Shown: in pieces, positions 6,367 to 14,250 of the stretch
Layout of the letters: each line of letters begins with the position of its first letter
Numbering within the stretch: the first letter of the stretch is position 1
Source: DATJSN01 sp035504095
GTDB lineage: Bacteria > Planctomycetota > Phycisphaerae > WQYP01
Length of the DNA: 32,021 bases
Assembly (NCBI GenBank): GCA_035504095.1
Contig: DATJSN010000037.1
Span: 1-32,021 of the forward strand
Direction: 5' to 3'
Program-made: the position numbers and the translations under genes
Notes under the pieces: model-generated
What the model saw: only the letters and a program-made list of their open reading frames with translations
Told to the model about the DNA's origin: nothing
Database searches by the model: none

Positions 6367-7722
6367 ATGCTCTCCATGCCCTGGTTTCTGGACATTATTT
6401 ATGCGCTCGGTCTGTTCCTCTATTCACCCATTCTGTTGGTCATAAGCCTTTTTACCGGCAAATACCGCCGCGATCTCGGCGGCCGCATGGGCCGCATCTC
6501 TCCCGAAACGCTCGCCGTTCTGGTTCAACAACCCGCCGGCAATCGCCGCCTTTTGATTCACTGCGTGAGCGTCGGAGAACTGCGTTCTGTTACCACTCTT
6601 GTTGAGCAACTGCTTAATCTTGTCCCGGATTTAACCGTCATTGTCAGCAACACCACCGACACCGGCGCCCAACAGGCCAAAACGCTCTATGCGTCACGGT
6701 CTGACTCTCGAGTGCTCGCCGTCCGTTATCCCCTGGATTTTTCTTCCTTCGTCAATCGATTTTTCGACACCCTCAAACCCGACATGATCGTTCTGGTTGA
6801 ACTGGAAACCTGGCCCAACTTTCTTTTCGCCGCCGCCAGACGCCGCATCCCCGTCTGGATCGTCAACGGCCGTATGACGGAAAAATCCTATCGTCGCTAC
6901 CGCCTGATTCGCCCGCTTATGGCCGCCATGCTTGGCCAAATCGAATCCATCGGCCTTCAGACGGAAACAATTGTCCGGCGCTTTGTCGCGCTGGGCGCCA
7001 AAAGTGAAAACGTCGTCATTATTCCCTCACTTAAATATGACGCTGCTGATTTTGTCGATCACCTCTCCGGCTCCGAAGCGATGTATACCGCGCTCGGCCT
7101 CACCGAGGAACACCAGCTTTTTGTCGGCGGCTCCATCGGTCCCGGCGAAGAAGAGCGACTTTTGTCCGCCTATCAGGAACTTCAGGAGCAGTGGCCCACC
7201 CTTCGCCTGGCTCTGGCGCCGCGCAAGCCGGAAGTTGTCCGGCGCGTTATCAAAGCTATTAAAAATCGCAATCTTGTTCCCGTGCTTCGTACGCAATGTC
7301 CCGATGATCCCAACGGCAAACCGCGGAGCGCGCTTGAGTCCAACGAGATCGTCGTGCTCGACACAATGGGTGAACTCAGAAAGCTTTACTCCATTGCCTA
7401 CGCAGTTTTTTCCGGGCGCTCGCTGATCAACAAAGGCGGCAGCGACATGATCGAAGTTGCCGCGCTGGCCAAGCCGTGTTGTTTCGGTCCTTATACCTAT
7501 AATTTTTCCGAACCCGTTGAACTTCTGCTTTCCAAAAATGCCGCGACCTGTATCTTCAAACAACAGCAGCTTGTTGGCCGTATTCAGGCGTGGCTGGCCG
7601 CGCCCGATCGCGCCGCCGCCATGGGCCGCCGGGCGCGTGAAGTCCTTAAGACACAGCGTGGCGCCACTCAGCGCTACGCCCGGCGCGTCGCCGAACGCCT
7701 GCAGCAAATTTCCCGCGATTAA
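6367..7722 (+). CDS. waaA: 3-deoxy-D-manno-octulosonic acid (Kdo) transferase
   Basis: WaaA (KdtA, family GT30) moves Kdo from CMP-Kdo to lipid A precursor on the inner face of the inner membrane, so this organism should make LPS. Seen: an N-terminal anchor (residues about 6-26), S-V-G-E-L with the catalytic-type Glu, S-N-T-T-D-T-G, the V-E-L-E-T-W-P-N segment and N-G-R-M-T-E-K-S-Y-R-R-Y in the first lobe; then G-G-S-I-G-P-G-E-E-E, A-P-R-K-P-E, L-D-T-M-G-E-L-R-K-L-Y and S-G-R-S-L-I-N-K-G-G in the second. The usual GGHN is replaced by GGSD followed by M-I-E-V-A-A. Length, about 450 residues, is normal for the family. The start is uncertain: ATG at 6367 or 6376 (the latter best matches homologues), with TTG at 6355 also in frame; none has a good ribosome site. 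Confidence 0.95.
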   Translation: MLSMPWFLDIIYALGLFLYSPILLVISLFTGKYRRDLGGRMGRISPETLAVLVQQPAGNRRLLIHCVSVGELRSVTTLVEQLLNLVPDLTVIVSNTTDTGAQQAKTLYASRSDSRVLAVRYPLDFSSFVNRFFDTLKPDMIVLVELETWPNFLFAAARRRIPVWIVNGRMTEKSYRRYRLIRPLMAAMLGQIESIGLQTETIVRRFVALGAKSENVVIIPSLKYDAADFVDHLSGSEAMYTALGLTEEHQLFVGGSIGPGEEERLLSAYQELQEQWPTLRLALAPRKPEVVRRVIKAIKNRNLVPVLRTQCPDDPNGKPRSALESNEIVVLDTMGELRKLYSIAYAVFSGRSLINKGGSDMIEVAALAKPCCFGPYTYNFSEPVELLLSKNAATCIFKQQQLVGRIQAWLAAPDRAAAMGRRAREVLKTQRGATQRYARRVAERLQQISRD

Positions 7723-7760
7723 TTACCTAAAAACTGAACACGCCGACGAGACCGCTTCCT

Positions 7761-7826
7761 CTTTTTTACCTTTAACTTTTTACTTTGCGATTCACCGTTG
7801 TGCCGTCGTTTCGTCGTGGTACTCGG
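7761..7826. repeat. Decayed intergenic microrepeats
   Basis: The gap after waaA holds a pyrimidine-rich phrase, TTTTTTACCTTTAACTTTTT (from 7763), followed by a GTCGT-rich phrase ending in CGTCGTGGTAC (to about 7822). Related phrases recur at 17246, 25336, 25406, 25443 and 28231, always between genes. Confidence 0.4.
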
Positions 7827-7827
7827 A

Positions 7828-8244
7828 TTAACGTCGAGTTGGGCACACGCCGCACCAGACAGCCATCGCCGCATGAAGAAGGACCGCCGGCCACAAGAGG
7901 ATGCCGACCGGCTGCGACCAGATGCCGGCGGCTCCGAGAATGAAAACCGCGCCAAGGTTATATACCAGCATCGCGGCGACCAACCCGTGTGTTGTGCGGC
8001 TTTTCACGTCGTAGCCGGCGAGCCAGCAGGCGACGCCCAGTGCCAGCAATGCGGCTCCAGCCAGTCGCCCCAGGGGAACTGCCGCTCCGGATATTTGACC
8101 ATCGAGCAGCAGCTGGACGACCGCGGCGGGCACGGCCAATAATGCCAATCCTGCAATCACTTCGATAACCGCGGTGAATTTAAGTAAATAGTTCATCGCA
8201 CTTGTGTTCTTAACAACACGTGTAGATCGGAATTGCCGACTCAT
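7828..8244 (-). CDS. Small four-helix membrane protein, function unknown
   Basis: A 138-residue integral membrane protein with about four hydrophobic helices (from M-N-Y-L-L-K-F-T-A-V-I-E-V-I-A-G to G-I-L-L-W-P-A-V-L-L-H). The A-V-I-E-V-x-x-G-L-A-L, L-A-G-A-A-L-L-A-L-G-V-A-C-W-L-A and G-L-V-A-A-M-L-V-Y-N phrases are typical of a common uncharacterised bacterial family. Two starts are possible: ATG at 8244 with GAGG close by, or ATG at 8196 where the homologous part begins (122 residues). It follows the minus-strand lipoprotein gene by 30 bases and is probably co-transcribed with it. Confidence 0.75.
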   Translation of the reverse strand: MSRQFRSTRVVKNTSAMNYLLKFTAVIEVIAGLALLAVPAAVVQLLLDGQISGAAVPLGRLAGAALLALGVACWLAGYDVKSRTTHGLVAAMLVYNLGAVFILGAAGIWSQPVGILLWPAVLLHAAMAVWCGVCPTRR

Positions 8245-8274
8245 TGCGCCTCAGTCCCTGTTGCATCATTCTTC

Positions 8275-9021
8275 TCAAGGCTGATCAAATGTCTGACTTT
8301 CCGTTTTTTCCAACTCTGCATCGTTTTGTATTGTGTAATTGACATTCTGTGAAGTGGAAGCCTTCAAACGCAGCACAAAAAGCGAGAACTTTGACAACAT
8401 CTCAATGTTATTCAAATCATTATTTACATAAATCCAGACTACGCCGTATTGCGTGGAATAAAACGAGTTTACGGTCGATTCCACATTAAGACCGAAGGTA
8501 AACCAGGGCTTGCCGGAACCTGGGAGGGGTAAAAGATCAAGCACGTTCCGGGCGGGAAACGGCGGCGATAATCCGGAAACAAGGTCATTGGCCAGTTCGT
8601 GCTGATATGCCTGCCAATGCAGGGGATCTTTATCCGTCGCATAGTCGTGCAGTTGGCCGTAGCCTCCGTTGTCGGCGTAATAACCGAATTGCCACTGGTA
8701 AAGACGCTGCAGCTTTAAAAGCAAGCGCGGATCGGTAATCGGCTGAATGCCCCAAAACTGTTCCCACCGCCGTGACGCGCCAATGGTCTTAAGTTCATCG
8801 GTAACGGTAACCTCGCCGCTCACCATCCCCACGGCCCACGGTAATGCGGTTGGGGATTTAGAGAACAAAGCCAGGTTCTGCAGGATTTCGGTGTACTGGA
8901 TATCGTTGACGGTGCTGTTTTGCTCAAACGTAGCCCGGGAAAGCGCTTGGTGCGAGCATCCGGAGGCGGCACAGGCCAGAAGCGCCAGCAATAGAGCGCA
9001 TGAGTAATTTCTATATTTCAT
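8275..9021 (-). CDS. Putative lipoprotein of unknown function
   Basis: A 248-residue protein beginning MKYRNYS, with a hydrophobic stretch and lipobox A-S-G-C placing the lipidated Cys at residue 22. The start at 9021 is chosen because GGAG lies six bases before it; the ATG twelve bases upstream (9033) overlaps that ribosome site. The mature part is rich in aromatic residues (W-Q-F-G-Y-Y, H-W-Q-A-Y-Q-H-E-L) and ends with a polar tail. There are no repeats or recognised domain. Its surface or periplasmic role is unknown. It is divergent from the sulfatase cluster that starts at 9271. Confidence 0.78.
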   Translation of the reverse strand: MKYRNYSCALLLALLACAASGCSHQALSRATFEQNSTVNDIQYTEILQNLALFSKSPTALPWAVGMVSGEVTVTDELKTIGASRRWEQFWGIQPITDPRLLLKLQRLYQWQFGYYADNGGYGQLHDYATDKDPLHWQAYQHELANDLVSGLSPPFPARNVLDLLPLPGSGKPWFTFGLNVESTVNSFYSTQYGVVWIYVNNDLNNIEMLSKFSLFVLRLKASTSQNVNYTIQNDAELEKTESQTFDQP

Positions 9022-9183
9022 CGCGATCTCCATATTACCATTAAGCCGGTCTTCTAGTGATGGAACTAAATAAATTTTTAGTGGGCTATATTTTACCGCT
9101 TAGACGTCAAGAAAAACCAGATCAATTCACGAGGGGCGCGGAGGGACGCCGAACGAACTTGAGACAGCATGATGATGGCTTGA

Positions 9184-9199
9184 TTTTGGGGTATTATTA
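9184..9199 (+). promoter_or_regulatory. Shared upstream box TTTTGGGGTA-N2-ATTA, copy 1
   Basis: TTTTGGGGTA at 9184-9193 followed two bases later by ATTA lies 72 bases before the DUF502 gene. The same 14 of 16 bases recur at 11649-11664 before the first sulfatase gene. No standard -10/-35 pair is evident in either gap, so this is a candidate regulator or alternative sigma site. The remainder of 9034-9270 shows nothing else I can name. Confidence 0.35.
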
Positions 9200-9270
9200 T
9201 GCCGTAAACATTTCACGTGGAAAGGGGTTTGAAACCAGTTAAAACCAAATCTGCAAAAGGAGAGTGAACC

Positions 9271-9912
9271 ATCCTGCGATTTTTACGAACAACATTTGCG
9301 GGCGGGGTCTTGTTTCTGGCGCCGCTGGTTGTAGCGATTGTCATAGTTACCAAGGCCCTGGAGATTGCCAATCAGATTCTGGGGCCGGTGGCAAGCTGGA
9401 TACCGGCCAAATCACTGATTGGGCTCAAAACACCGATATTTCTCGCTTTGGTGCTCGTGCTGGTATTTTGTTTTCTGGCTGGCCTCTTCGCGCAGACCGT
9501 TCTGGCGGGAAAAATCGTGAGCGCCCTGGAAGACAAATTTCTTTCCAACATCCCGGGTTACGAGTTCATGAAGAACGTGGCGCAGGGCATACTCGGCGTA
9601 GACCCAGAGCATGGATACAAACCGGTCTTGGCGCACTTCGAAGATTCCTGGCAAATCGCGTTTCTCATTGAGCGTATGGCCGACAATCGTGTGACGGTTT
9701 TTGTGCCCAGCGCCCCGCATGGGATGTCGGGTTTGGTCTACATATTGAAAGCGGACCAGATTACACCGATCAATCTGCCGGCGCCCGCCGTATTAAAAAG
9801 TCTTGGGCGCCTCGGGGTTGGCTCCGGTGCGATTCTGGGTGGATCGGGCAAATCCCCTAATATGACAAGCGGCCAGCCGAAAACCACTGAAGAAAAGAGC
9901 GGTCAAGTATGA
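9271..9912 (+). CDS. DUF502 membrane protein with an apparent non-standard (ATC) start
   Basis: DUF502 proteins are two-helix inner-membrane proteins of unknown function. The family N-terminus (L-R-F-L-R-T-T-F-A-G-G-V-L-F-L-A-P-L) is encoded from 9274 on. However, no ATG, GTG or TTG lies between the in-frame stop at 9265 and the TTG at 9310, which is inside the first membrane helix. AGGAG (9258-9262) sits eight bases before an ATC at 9271, exactly where the start should be; CTG at 9274 is the alternative. Second helix: I-F-L-A-L-V-L-V-L-V-F-C-F-L-A-G-L. The soluble part contains the family's I-P-G-Y-E-F-M-K phrase, with V-F-V-P-S-A-P near residue 150. The C-terminus overlaps the maturase start (ATGA). 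About 213 residues. Confidence 0.85.
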   Translation: MLRFLRTTFAGGVLFLAPLVVAIVIVTKALEIANQILGPVASWIPAKSLIGLKTPIFLALVLVLVFCFLAGLFAQTVLAGKIVSALEDKFLSNIPGYEFMKNVAQGILGVDPEHGYKPVLAHFEDSWQIAFLIERMADNRVTVFVPSAPHGMSGLVYILKADQITPINLPAPAVLKSLGRLGVGSGAILGGSGKSPNMTSGQPKTTEEKSGQV

Positions 9913-11210
9913 ATAGTACGGGCAGCTTGAGTAGTATGGGCAGTATGAGCTCAACAAGTACATTGCCCAAGGATGCGCCGCCGGCGTTTCATGTTCTGGT
10001 CAAACCCACCGGAGCCATCTGCAACCTCGATTGCAAATATTGTTTTTTCCTGAGTAAAGAGTCGCTCTATCCAGGCAGCAAATTCCGCATGGCCGATGAA
10101 CTCCTGGACACCTACCTGAAACAATTGTTGGAAAGTCACCAGGCCCCCGAAGTGACGGTCGCCTGGCAGGGTGGCGAGCCGACGCTGATGGGTCTGGATT
10201 TTTTTAAACGGGCGGTGAACTACGCGCTCAAACACAAACGGCCTTATCAGCGGGTGCAGTTCACCATTCAAACCAACGGCACCCGGCTCAATGATGACTG
10301 GGCCGCTTACTTCAGAGCGCAAAACGTCCTTGTCGGCCTGAGCGTGGACGGCCCCAAAGAGATGCACGACGCCTACCGCGTTACCAAGTCCGGCGCCGGC
10401 AGCTTTGATCAGGTCATGGTTGGTCTGGAATTTCTTAAAAAACACAAAGTGGACTTTAATATTCTCTGCACGGTCCACGCCGCTAATCAGCATCATCCAC
10501 TTGAGGTATATCGCTTTTTCCGCGACCAGCTTAAGGCCGAATTCCTGCAGTTCATCCCGATTGTGGAGCGCGCCACCGAAACGATGCTACCCGTCGCCAA
10601 CGAAGGGTGGAGCGAGCGCCCCGGCGGCGATCGGCCGTTGTATGTTTTAAACGGCAGTCTGGTCACTGAGCGGTCGGTCCAGCCAGAGGCCTATGGAAAA
10701 TTTTTGATCGCGATTTTTGATGAGTGGGTGCAGCGCGACGTGGGAAAGATTTTTGTTCAGCATTTTGATTCAGCGTTGGCCAACTGGATGGGCGTTCCCG
10801 GCGCGGTCTGTGTGTTTTGTGAAACCTGTGGGAACGCGGTCGCACTGGAGCACAACGGTGATCTGTATTCCTGCGATCATTTCGTGGAACCCAAATATAA
10901 GCTGGGCAACATTAAGGATATTCCGTTGATCCAGTTGATCAGCTCGCCGGAGCAGCGGAAATTCGGCCGCGACAAGCGCGACACCCTGCCGCGTTACTGC
11001 CGCGAGTGCGAAGTGCGCTTCGCCTGCCATGGGGAATGCCCGCGCAACCGATTTATCAATACGCCGGATGGCGAACCGGGGTTAAACTACCTCTGCGCCG
11101 GTTACAAGGCGTTTTTCAAACATATTGACGGCCCGATGAAAAAGATGGCGGCACTGCTCCGGCAGGGCCGGTACGCGGACGAAATTATGGAGAAGCCTCA
11201 TGCCGGATGA
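9909..11210 (+). CDS. Anaerobic-type sulfatase-maturating radical SAM enzyme
   Basis: anSME enzymes oxidise the active-site Cys or Ser of sulfatases to formylglycine, using S-adenosylmethionine and three 4Fe-4S clusters. The radical SAM motif C38-x3-C42-x2-C45 is intact, with G-G-E-P at 88-91. The SPASM part carries C301, C304, C307, C322, C364, C367, C373, C377 and C396, in the family layout (Y-S-C-D-H-F-V, C-R-E-C, C-H-G-E-C-P-R-N-R-F, Y-L-C-A-G-Y). D271 in the I-F-D-E-W phrase fits the family's proposed base. The first 25 residues are low-complexity Ser/Met/Gly/Thr, so ATGs at 9936 and 9945 are alternative starts. Two sulfatase genes with matching Cys-type sites follow, making them the obvious substrates. 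Overlaps both neighbours. Confidence 0.95.
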   Translation: MNSTGSLSSMGSMSSTSTLPKDAPPAFHVLVKPTGAICNLDCKYCFFLSKESLYPGSKFRMADELLDTYLKQLLESHQAPEVTVAWQGGEPTLMGLDFFKRAVNYALKHKRPYQRVQFTIQTNGTRLNDDWAAYFRAQNVLVGLSVDGPKEMHDAYRVTKSGAGSFDQVMVGLEFLKKHKVDFNILCTVHAANQHHPLEVYRFFRDQLKAEFLQFIPIVERATETMLPVANEGWSERPGGDRPLYVLNGSLVTERSVQPEAYGKFLIAIFDEWVQRDVGKIFVQHFDSALANWMGVPGAVCVFCETCGNAVALEHNGDLYSCDHFVEPKYKLGNIKDIPLIQLISSPEQRKFGRDKRDTLPRYCRECEVRFACHGECPRNRFINTPDGEPGLNYLCAGYKAFFKHIDGPMKKMAALLRQGRYADEIMEKPHAG

Positions 11211-11637
11211 TCAACCAAAAACACCTGAGTCGCTGGCACTGGCCCGGGAAAACACCCAGCTTTCGCGCCAGCGGAGCGAACTGTCGACGGACCGCACGCT
11301 CATGGCGACGGACCGTACCCTGATGGCCTGGACGCGCACCGCGCTGGCGATGATCAGCTTCGGCTTCACAATTTACAAATTTCTGGAGAGTATGAAGGCG
11401 GAAGGCCAGTTGCCCGGATTTCGGCCACAAGGTCCGCGCAATTTCGGGCTGGCGCTGGTGATATTAGGCGTAGGTTCATTGGCGGTTGCCAGCATTCAAT
11501 ATTGGGTTATGGTCAGGAAATTGGGCGGGACCAAACAACGGTCTCCCTGGACGCTCACGCTGATCGTGGCGCTATTGCTCATTTTGATGGGCGTGTTGGT
11601 ATTGGCCAATATGTTTCTGCATGAAGGACCATTCTAA
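11200..11637 (+). CDS. DUF202 (YidH-like) membrane protein
   Basis: A 145-residue inner-membrane protein. The cytoplasmic N-terminus leads into the DUF202 signature T-D-R-T-L-M-A-W-T-R-T-A-L-A-M-I-S-F-G-F (residues 36-55), where helix 1 begins, followed by K-F-L-E and two more helices (about 82-103 and 115-137). Function is unknown; the family occurs as small oligomeric-looking membrane proteins in bacteria and as a domain of eukaryotic vacuolar chaperones. An extra copied phrase (T-D-R-T-L-M-A twice) sits just before helix 1. The start codon lies inside the maturase gene, an eleven-base overlap that suggests coupled translation. Confidence 0.88.
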   Translation: MPDDQPKTPESLALARENTQLSRQRSELSTDRTLMATDRTLMAWTRTALAMISFGFTIYKFLESMKAEGQLPGFRPQGPRNFGLALVILGVGSLAVASIQYWVMVRKLGGTKQRSPWTLTLIVALLLILMGVLVLANMFLHEGPF

Positions 11638-11648
11638 AAAACTCGATC

Positions 11649-11664
11649 TTTTGGGGTAAAATTA
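11649..11664 (+). promoter_or_regulatory. Shared upstream box TTTTGGGGTA-N2-ATTA, copy 2
   Basis: Second copy of the box at 9184, here 159 bases before the first sulfatase start and twelve bases after the DUF202 stop. TATAGA (11676-11681) lies 17 bases after the box, a spacing that would fit a promoter, but copy 1 lacks an equivalent. The rest of the 185-base gap shows only a GGAAAGGA ribosome site. Confidence 0.35.
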
Positions 11665-11822
11665 ATAAAATCTTTATAGACCGAATCCCTCCCCAGTGAT
11701 ACCATCTCCATTGAATGCATTGTCGCACGGCAAGGCGGCATCCACTACATCGGAAGGAATAACCAAACCAGGTTGCCCAAATTGATTACGAATTAGTTTA
11801 GCAATGGAAAGGAAACACAATC

Positions 11823-14189
11823 ATGGCTGGCAAAACTTTTAAAGGTGTAATCAACATCGACGTCCGCGATTCGGTTCCCGACTGGGGACCCTATACGCAG
11901 CCGACGGCGCCCAAGGGTGCCCCCAATATCATGTTCATTGTGTGGGATGATGTGGGCTTTGGCGCGATGAAAACTTTCGGCGGCCTGATCGAAACGCCCA
12001 ACATGGACCGCCTAGCCAAAATGGGTCTGCGCTACAGCCGATTTCATACCACCGCGCTGTGTTCACCGACCCGTGCCAGCATGCTCACCGGGCGCAACCA
12101 CACTACGATCGGCATGGCGTGCATCTGTGAAGCGACGACCGGTTTTCCCGGCAGCAATGGACATATTCCGTTTGAAACGGCCACCATCGCCGAGGTGCTC
12201 GGCGAACGCGGCTGGAACACCTATATGACCGGCAAGTGGCACTGCTGCCCCAGCGACGAAATGAACATGGCCTCGACTAAGCGCAACTGGCCCACGGGGC
12301 GCGGCTTCGAGCGCTATTACGGCTTCCTCGGCGGTGAGAGCAACCAGTGGTACCCAGACCTCGTGGAAGACCAGCACTTTACGACCCAGCCTTATCTGCC
12401 GGAACAGGGCTATCATCTCTCCAAGGATTTGGCAGACAAGGCCATTTCCTTCATCGCCGACGCCAAACAGGTGGCGCCAGAGAAACCATTCTTCTTTTAT
12501 CTGTCCTGGGGTTGCGCCCACGCCCCGCACCATGCACCCAAGGACTGGATCGCCAAATACAAGGGCAAGTTCGACATGGGGTATGAGAAGTATCGGGAAA
12601 TGGTATTTGCCAATCAGAAAAAACTGGGCCTGATTCCCAATAATGCTGAATTATCGCCGATCAACCCCATGGCCAGTGAGAAAAGCGCTACCGGGTTGCC
12701 CTGGGCGCCGCTGGATGTCGTGCGTCCGTGGGACAGCCTTTCCGCCGATGAAAAGAAACTCTTCTGCCGCATGGCGGAAGTGTATGCAGGATTTTTAAGT
12801 TACACCGATATGCAGCTCGGCCGGGTGCTCGATTATCTCGAGCAGAGCGGCCAACTGGACAACACGCTGATCATGAGCTTCTCGGATAATGGCGCCTCCG
12901 GCGAGGGCGGTCCCAACGGTTCGGTTAATGAAAATAAATTCTTCAACAACATCGCAGACACCATCGCGGACAACATGCCCCTGCTCGATGATCTGGGCAG
13001 TTCCAAAACCTACAATCACTATCCCAACGGCTGGGCCGTGGCTTTCTGCACCCCGTTCAAGATGTACAAACGCTACGCCTGGAATGGCGGGATCGCCGAT
13101 CCATTTGTGATCTCATGGCCCAAGGCAATCAAGAACGGCGGTGGCGTCCGCAATCAGTACATCCATGTTTCCGACCTGGTGCCCACCGTCTATGAGTGCC
13201 TGGGCCTTGATCCGCCGGATGTAGTCAAGGGTTATACGCAATGGCCGCTGGAAGGTATCAGCTTTAAATACAGTTTTGATGACGCTAAGGCACCGACCCA
13301 GAAGAAGACGCAGTACTACAACATGCTGGGCAGCCGCGGCATTTATCACGAAGGATGGAAGGCCAATACCGTCCATCCAACCATCGCCAACTGGTCGCAT
13401 TTCACCGAGGATAAATGGCAGTTGTATAATCTCGACGAGGATCCCACCGAATGTCATGACCTGAGCGCCAAATTTCCCGACAAACTCGCGGAACTCAAAT
13501 CCCTGTGGTTCGTGGAAGCGGGCAAGTACCTTGGCCTGCCCATTGAAGATCGCTCGCCCGTGGAAATCATGACCCAGCCGCGTCCCCTGATGAGCCCGCC
13601 GCGCGACCGGTACATCTACTATCCGAACACGCTGGAAGTATCGGAAGCCGCCGCCGTCAATATCCGCGGCCGGTCTTACAAGATCGCCGCCGAGGTGGAT
13701 CTGACGGCCAAAGCCGCCGGGGCTATTTTTGCCCATGGCTCCAAGTTCGGCGGCCATGCCCTGTACATTAAGGATGGCAAGCTCAAGTACTGCTACAACT
13801 TCGTGGGCATAAAAGAACAGACCATCGTGTCCAGTGCGCCGCTGCCGGCTGGCCCCTGCGTATTGGGCGTCGAGTTTGTCATGGAAAAACTGGACAAGGT
13901 CGGTGGCTCACCAGTGCCCAATGCCGTCATCGGCACGGCAAAACTTTACATCAACGACAAACAGGTCGGCCAGATGCCGGCCTTTCAGACACAGGCTAGC
14001 TATTTCAACTTGTGCGGTGAAGGCTTGTGCATTGGTTATGACAGCAGCATGAGCGTGACCGACGACTACCCCGGCAATTCGCCGTGGGCCTTTACTGGTG
14101 GAACGATCAAACAGGTGATTGTCGATGTGAGCGGTGAAACTTACGCCGATCTGGAGAAAGAAGCGGCGGCCATGATGCAACGGGATTAA
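11823..14189 (+). CDS. Arylsulfatase, Cys-type, cytosolic (first of a tandem pair)
   Basis: Sulfatases hydrolyse sulfate esters using a formylglycine made from Cys or Ser. In this 788-residue protein D42-D43 bind the metal, C80-S-P-T-R84 followed by A-S-M-L-T-G-R-N-H is the modification site, K138 and H140 sit in T-G-K-W-H, H233 in C-A-H-A-P-H-H, and D355-N356-G is the second metal pair. Residues from about 600 on form a beta-rich C-terminal domain with the phrase L-Y-I-K-D-G-K-L-K-Y-C-Y-N. Size and layout match the about 787-residue AtsA/AtsD type of mycobacteria. There is no signal peptide, so it should act in the cytosol, where the upstream maturase would activate it. The substrate is unknown. 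An AAAGGA ribosome site precedes the ATG. The paralogue follows after 61 bases. Confidence 0.95.
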   Translation: MAGKTFKGVINIDVRDSVPDWGPYTQPTAPKGAPNIMFIVWDDVGFGAMKTFGGLIETPNMDRLAKMGLRYSRFHTTALCSPTRASMLTGRNHTTIGMACICEATTGFPGSNGHIPFETATIAEVLGERGWNTYMTGKWHCCPSDEMNMASTKRNWPTGRGFERYYGFLGGESNQWYPDLVEDQHFTTQPYLPEQGYHLSKDLADKAISFIADAKQVAPEKPFFFYLSWGCAHAPHHAPKDWIAKYKGKFDMGYEKYREMVFANQKKLGLIPNNAELSPINPMASEKSATGLPWAPLDVVRPWDSLSADEKKLFCRMAEVYAGFLSYTDMQLGRVLDYLEQSGQLDNTLIMSFSDNGASGEGGPNGSVNENKFFNNIADTIADNMPLLDDLGSSKTYNHYPNGWAVAFCTPFKMYKRYAWNGGIADPFVISWPKAIKNGGGVRNQYIHVSDLVPTVYECLGLDPPDVVKGYTQWPLEGISFKYSFDDAKAPTQKKTQYYNMLGSRGIYHEGWKANTVHPTIANWSHFTEDKWQLYNLDEDPTECHDLSAKFPDKLAELKSLWFVEAGKYLGLPIEDRSPVEIMTQPRPLMSPPRDRYIYYPNTLEVSEAAAVNIRGRSYKIAAEVDLTAKAAGAIFAHGSKFGGHALYIKDGKLKYCYNFVGIKEQTIVSSAPLPAGPCVLGVEFVMEKLDKVGGSPVPNAVIGTAKLYINDKQVGQMPAFQTQASYFNLCGEGLCIGYDSSMSVTDDYPGNSPWAFTGGTIKQVIVDVSGETYADLEKEAAAMMQRD

Positions 14190-14250
14190 CCGTTCTAAAA
14201 ACTTAGAGGATTTAGATCCAACAGGCGGATTTTAAATTGGAGACCTATCC

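Noticed and set aside
7027..7707. A 226-codon open frame on the minus strand
   Set aside because: Antisense to waaA; no recognisable domain or ribosome site.
9057..9242. Short open frame before the DUF502 gene
   Set aside because: No ribosome site, no signal or domain, and it overlaps the candidate regulatory box.
13113..13757. A 214-codon open frame on the minus strand
   Set aside because: Antisense to the first sulfatase gene, caused by GC-rich codon positions.
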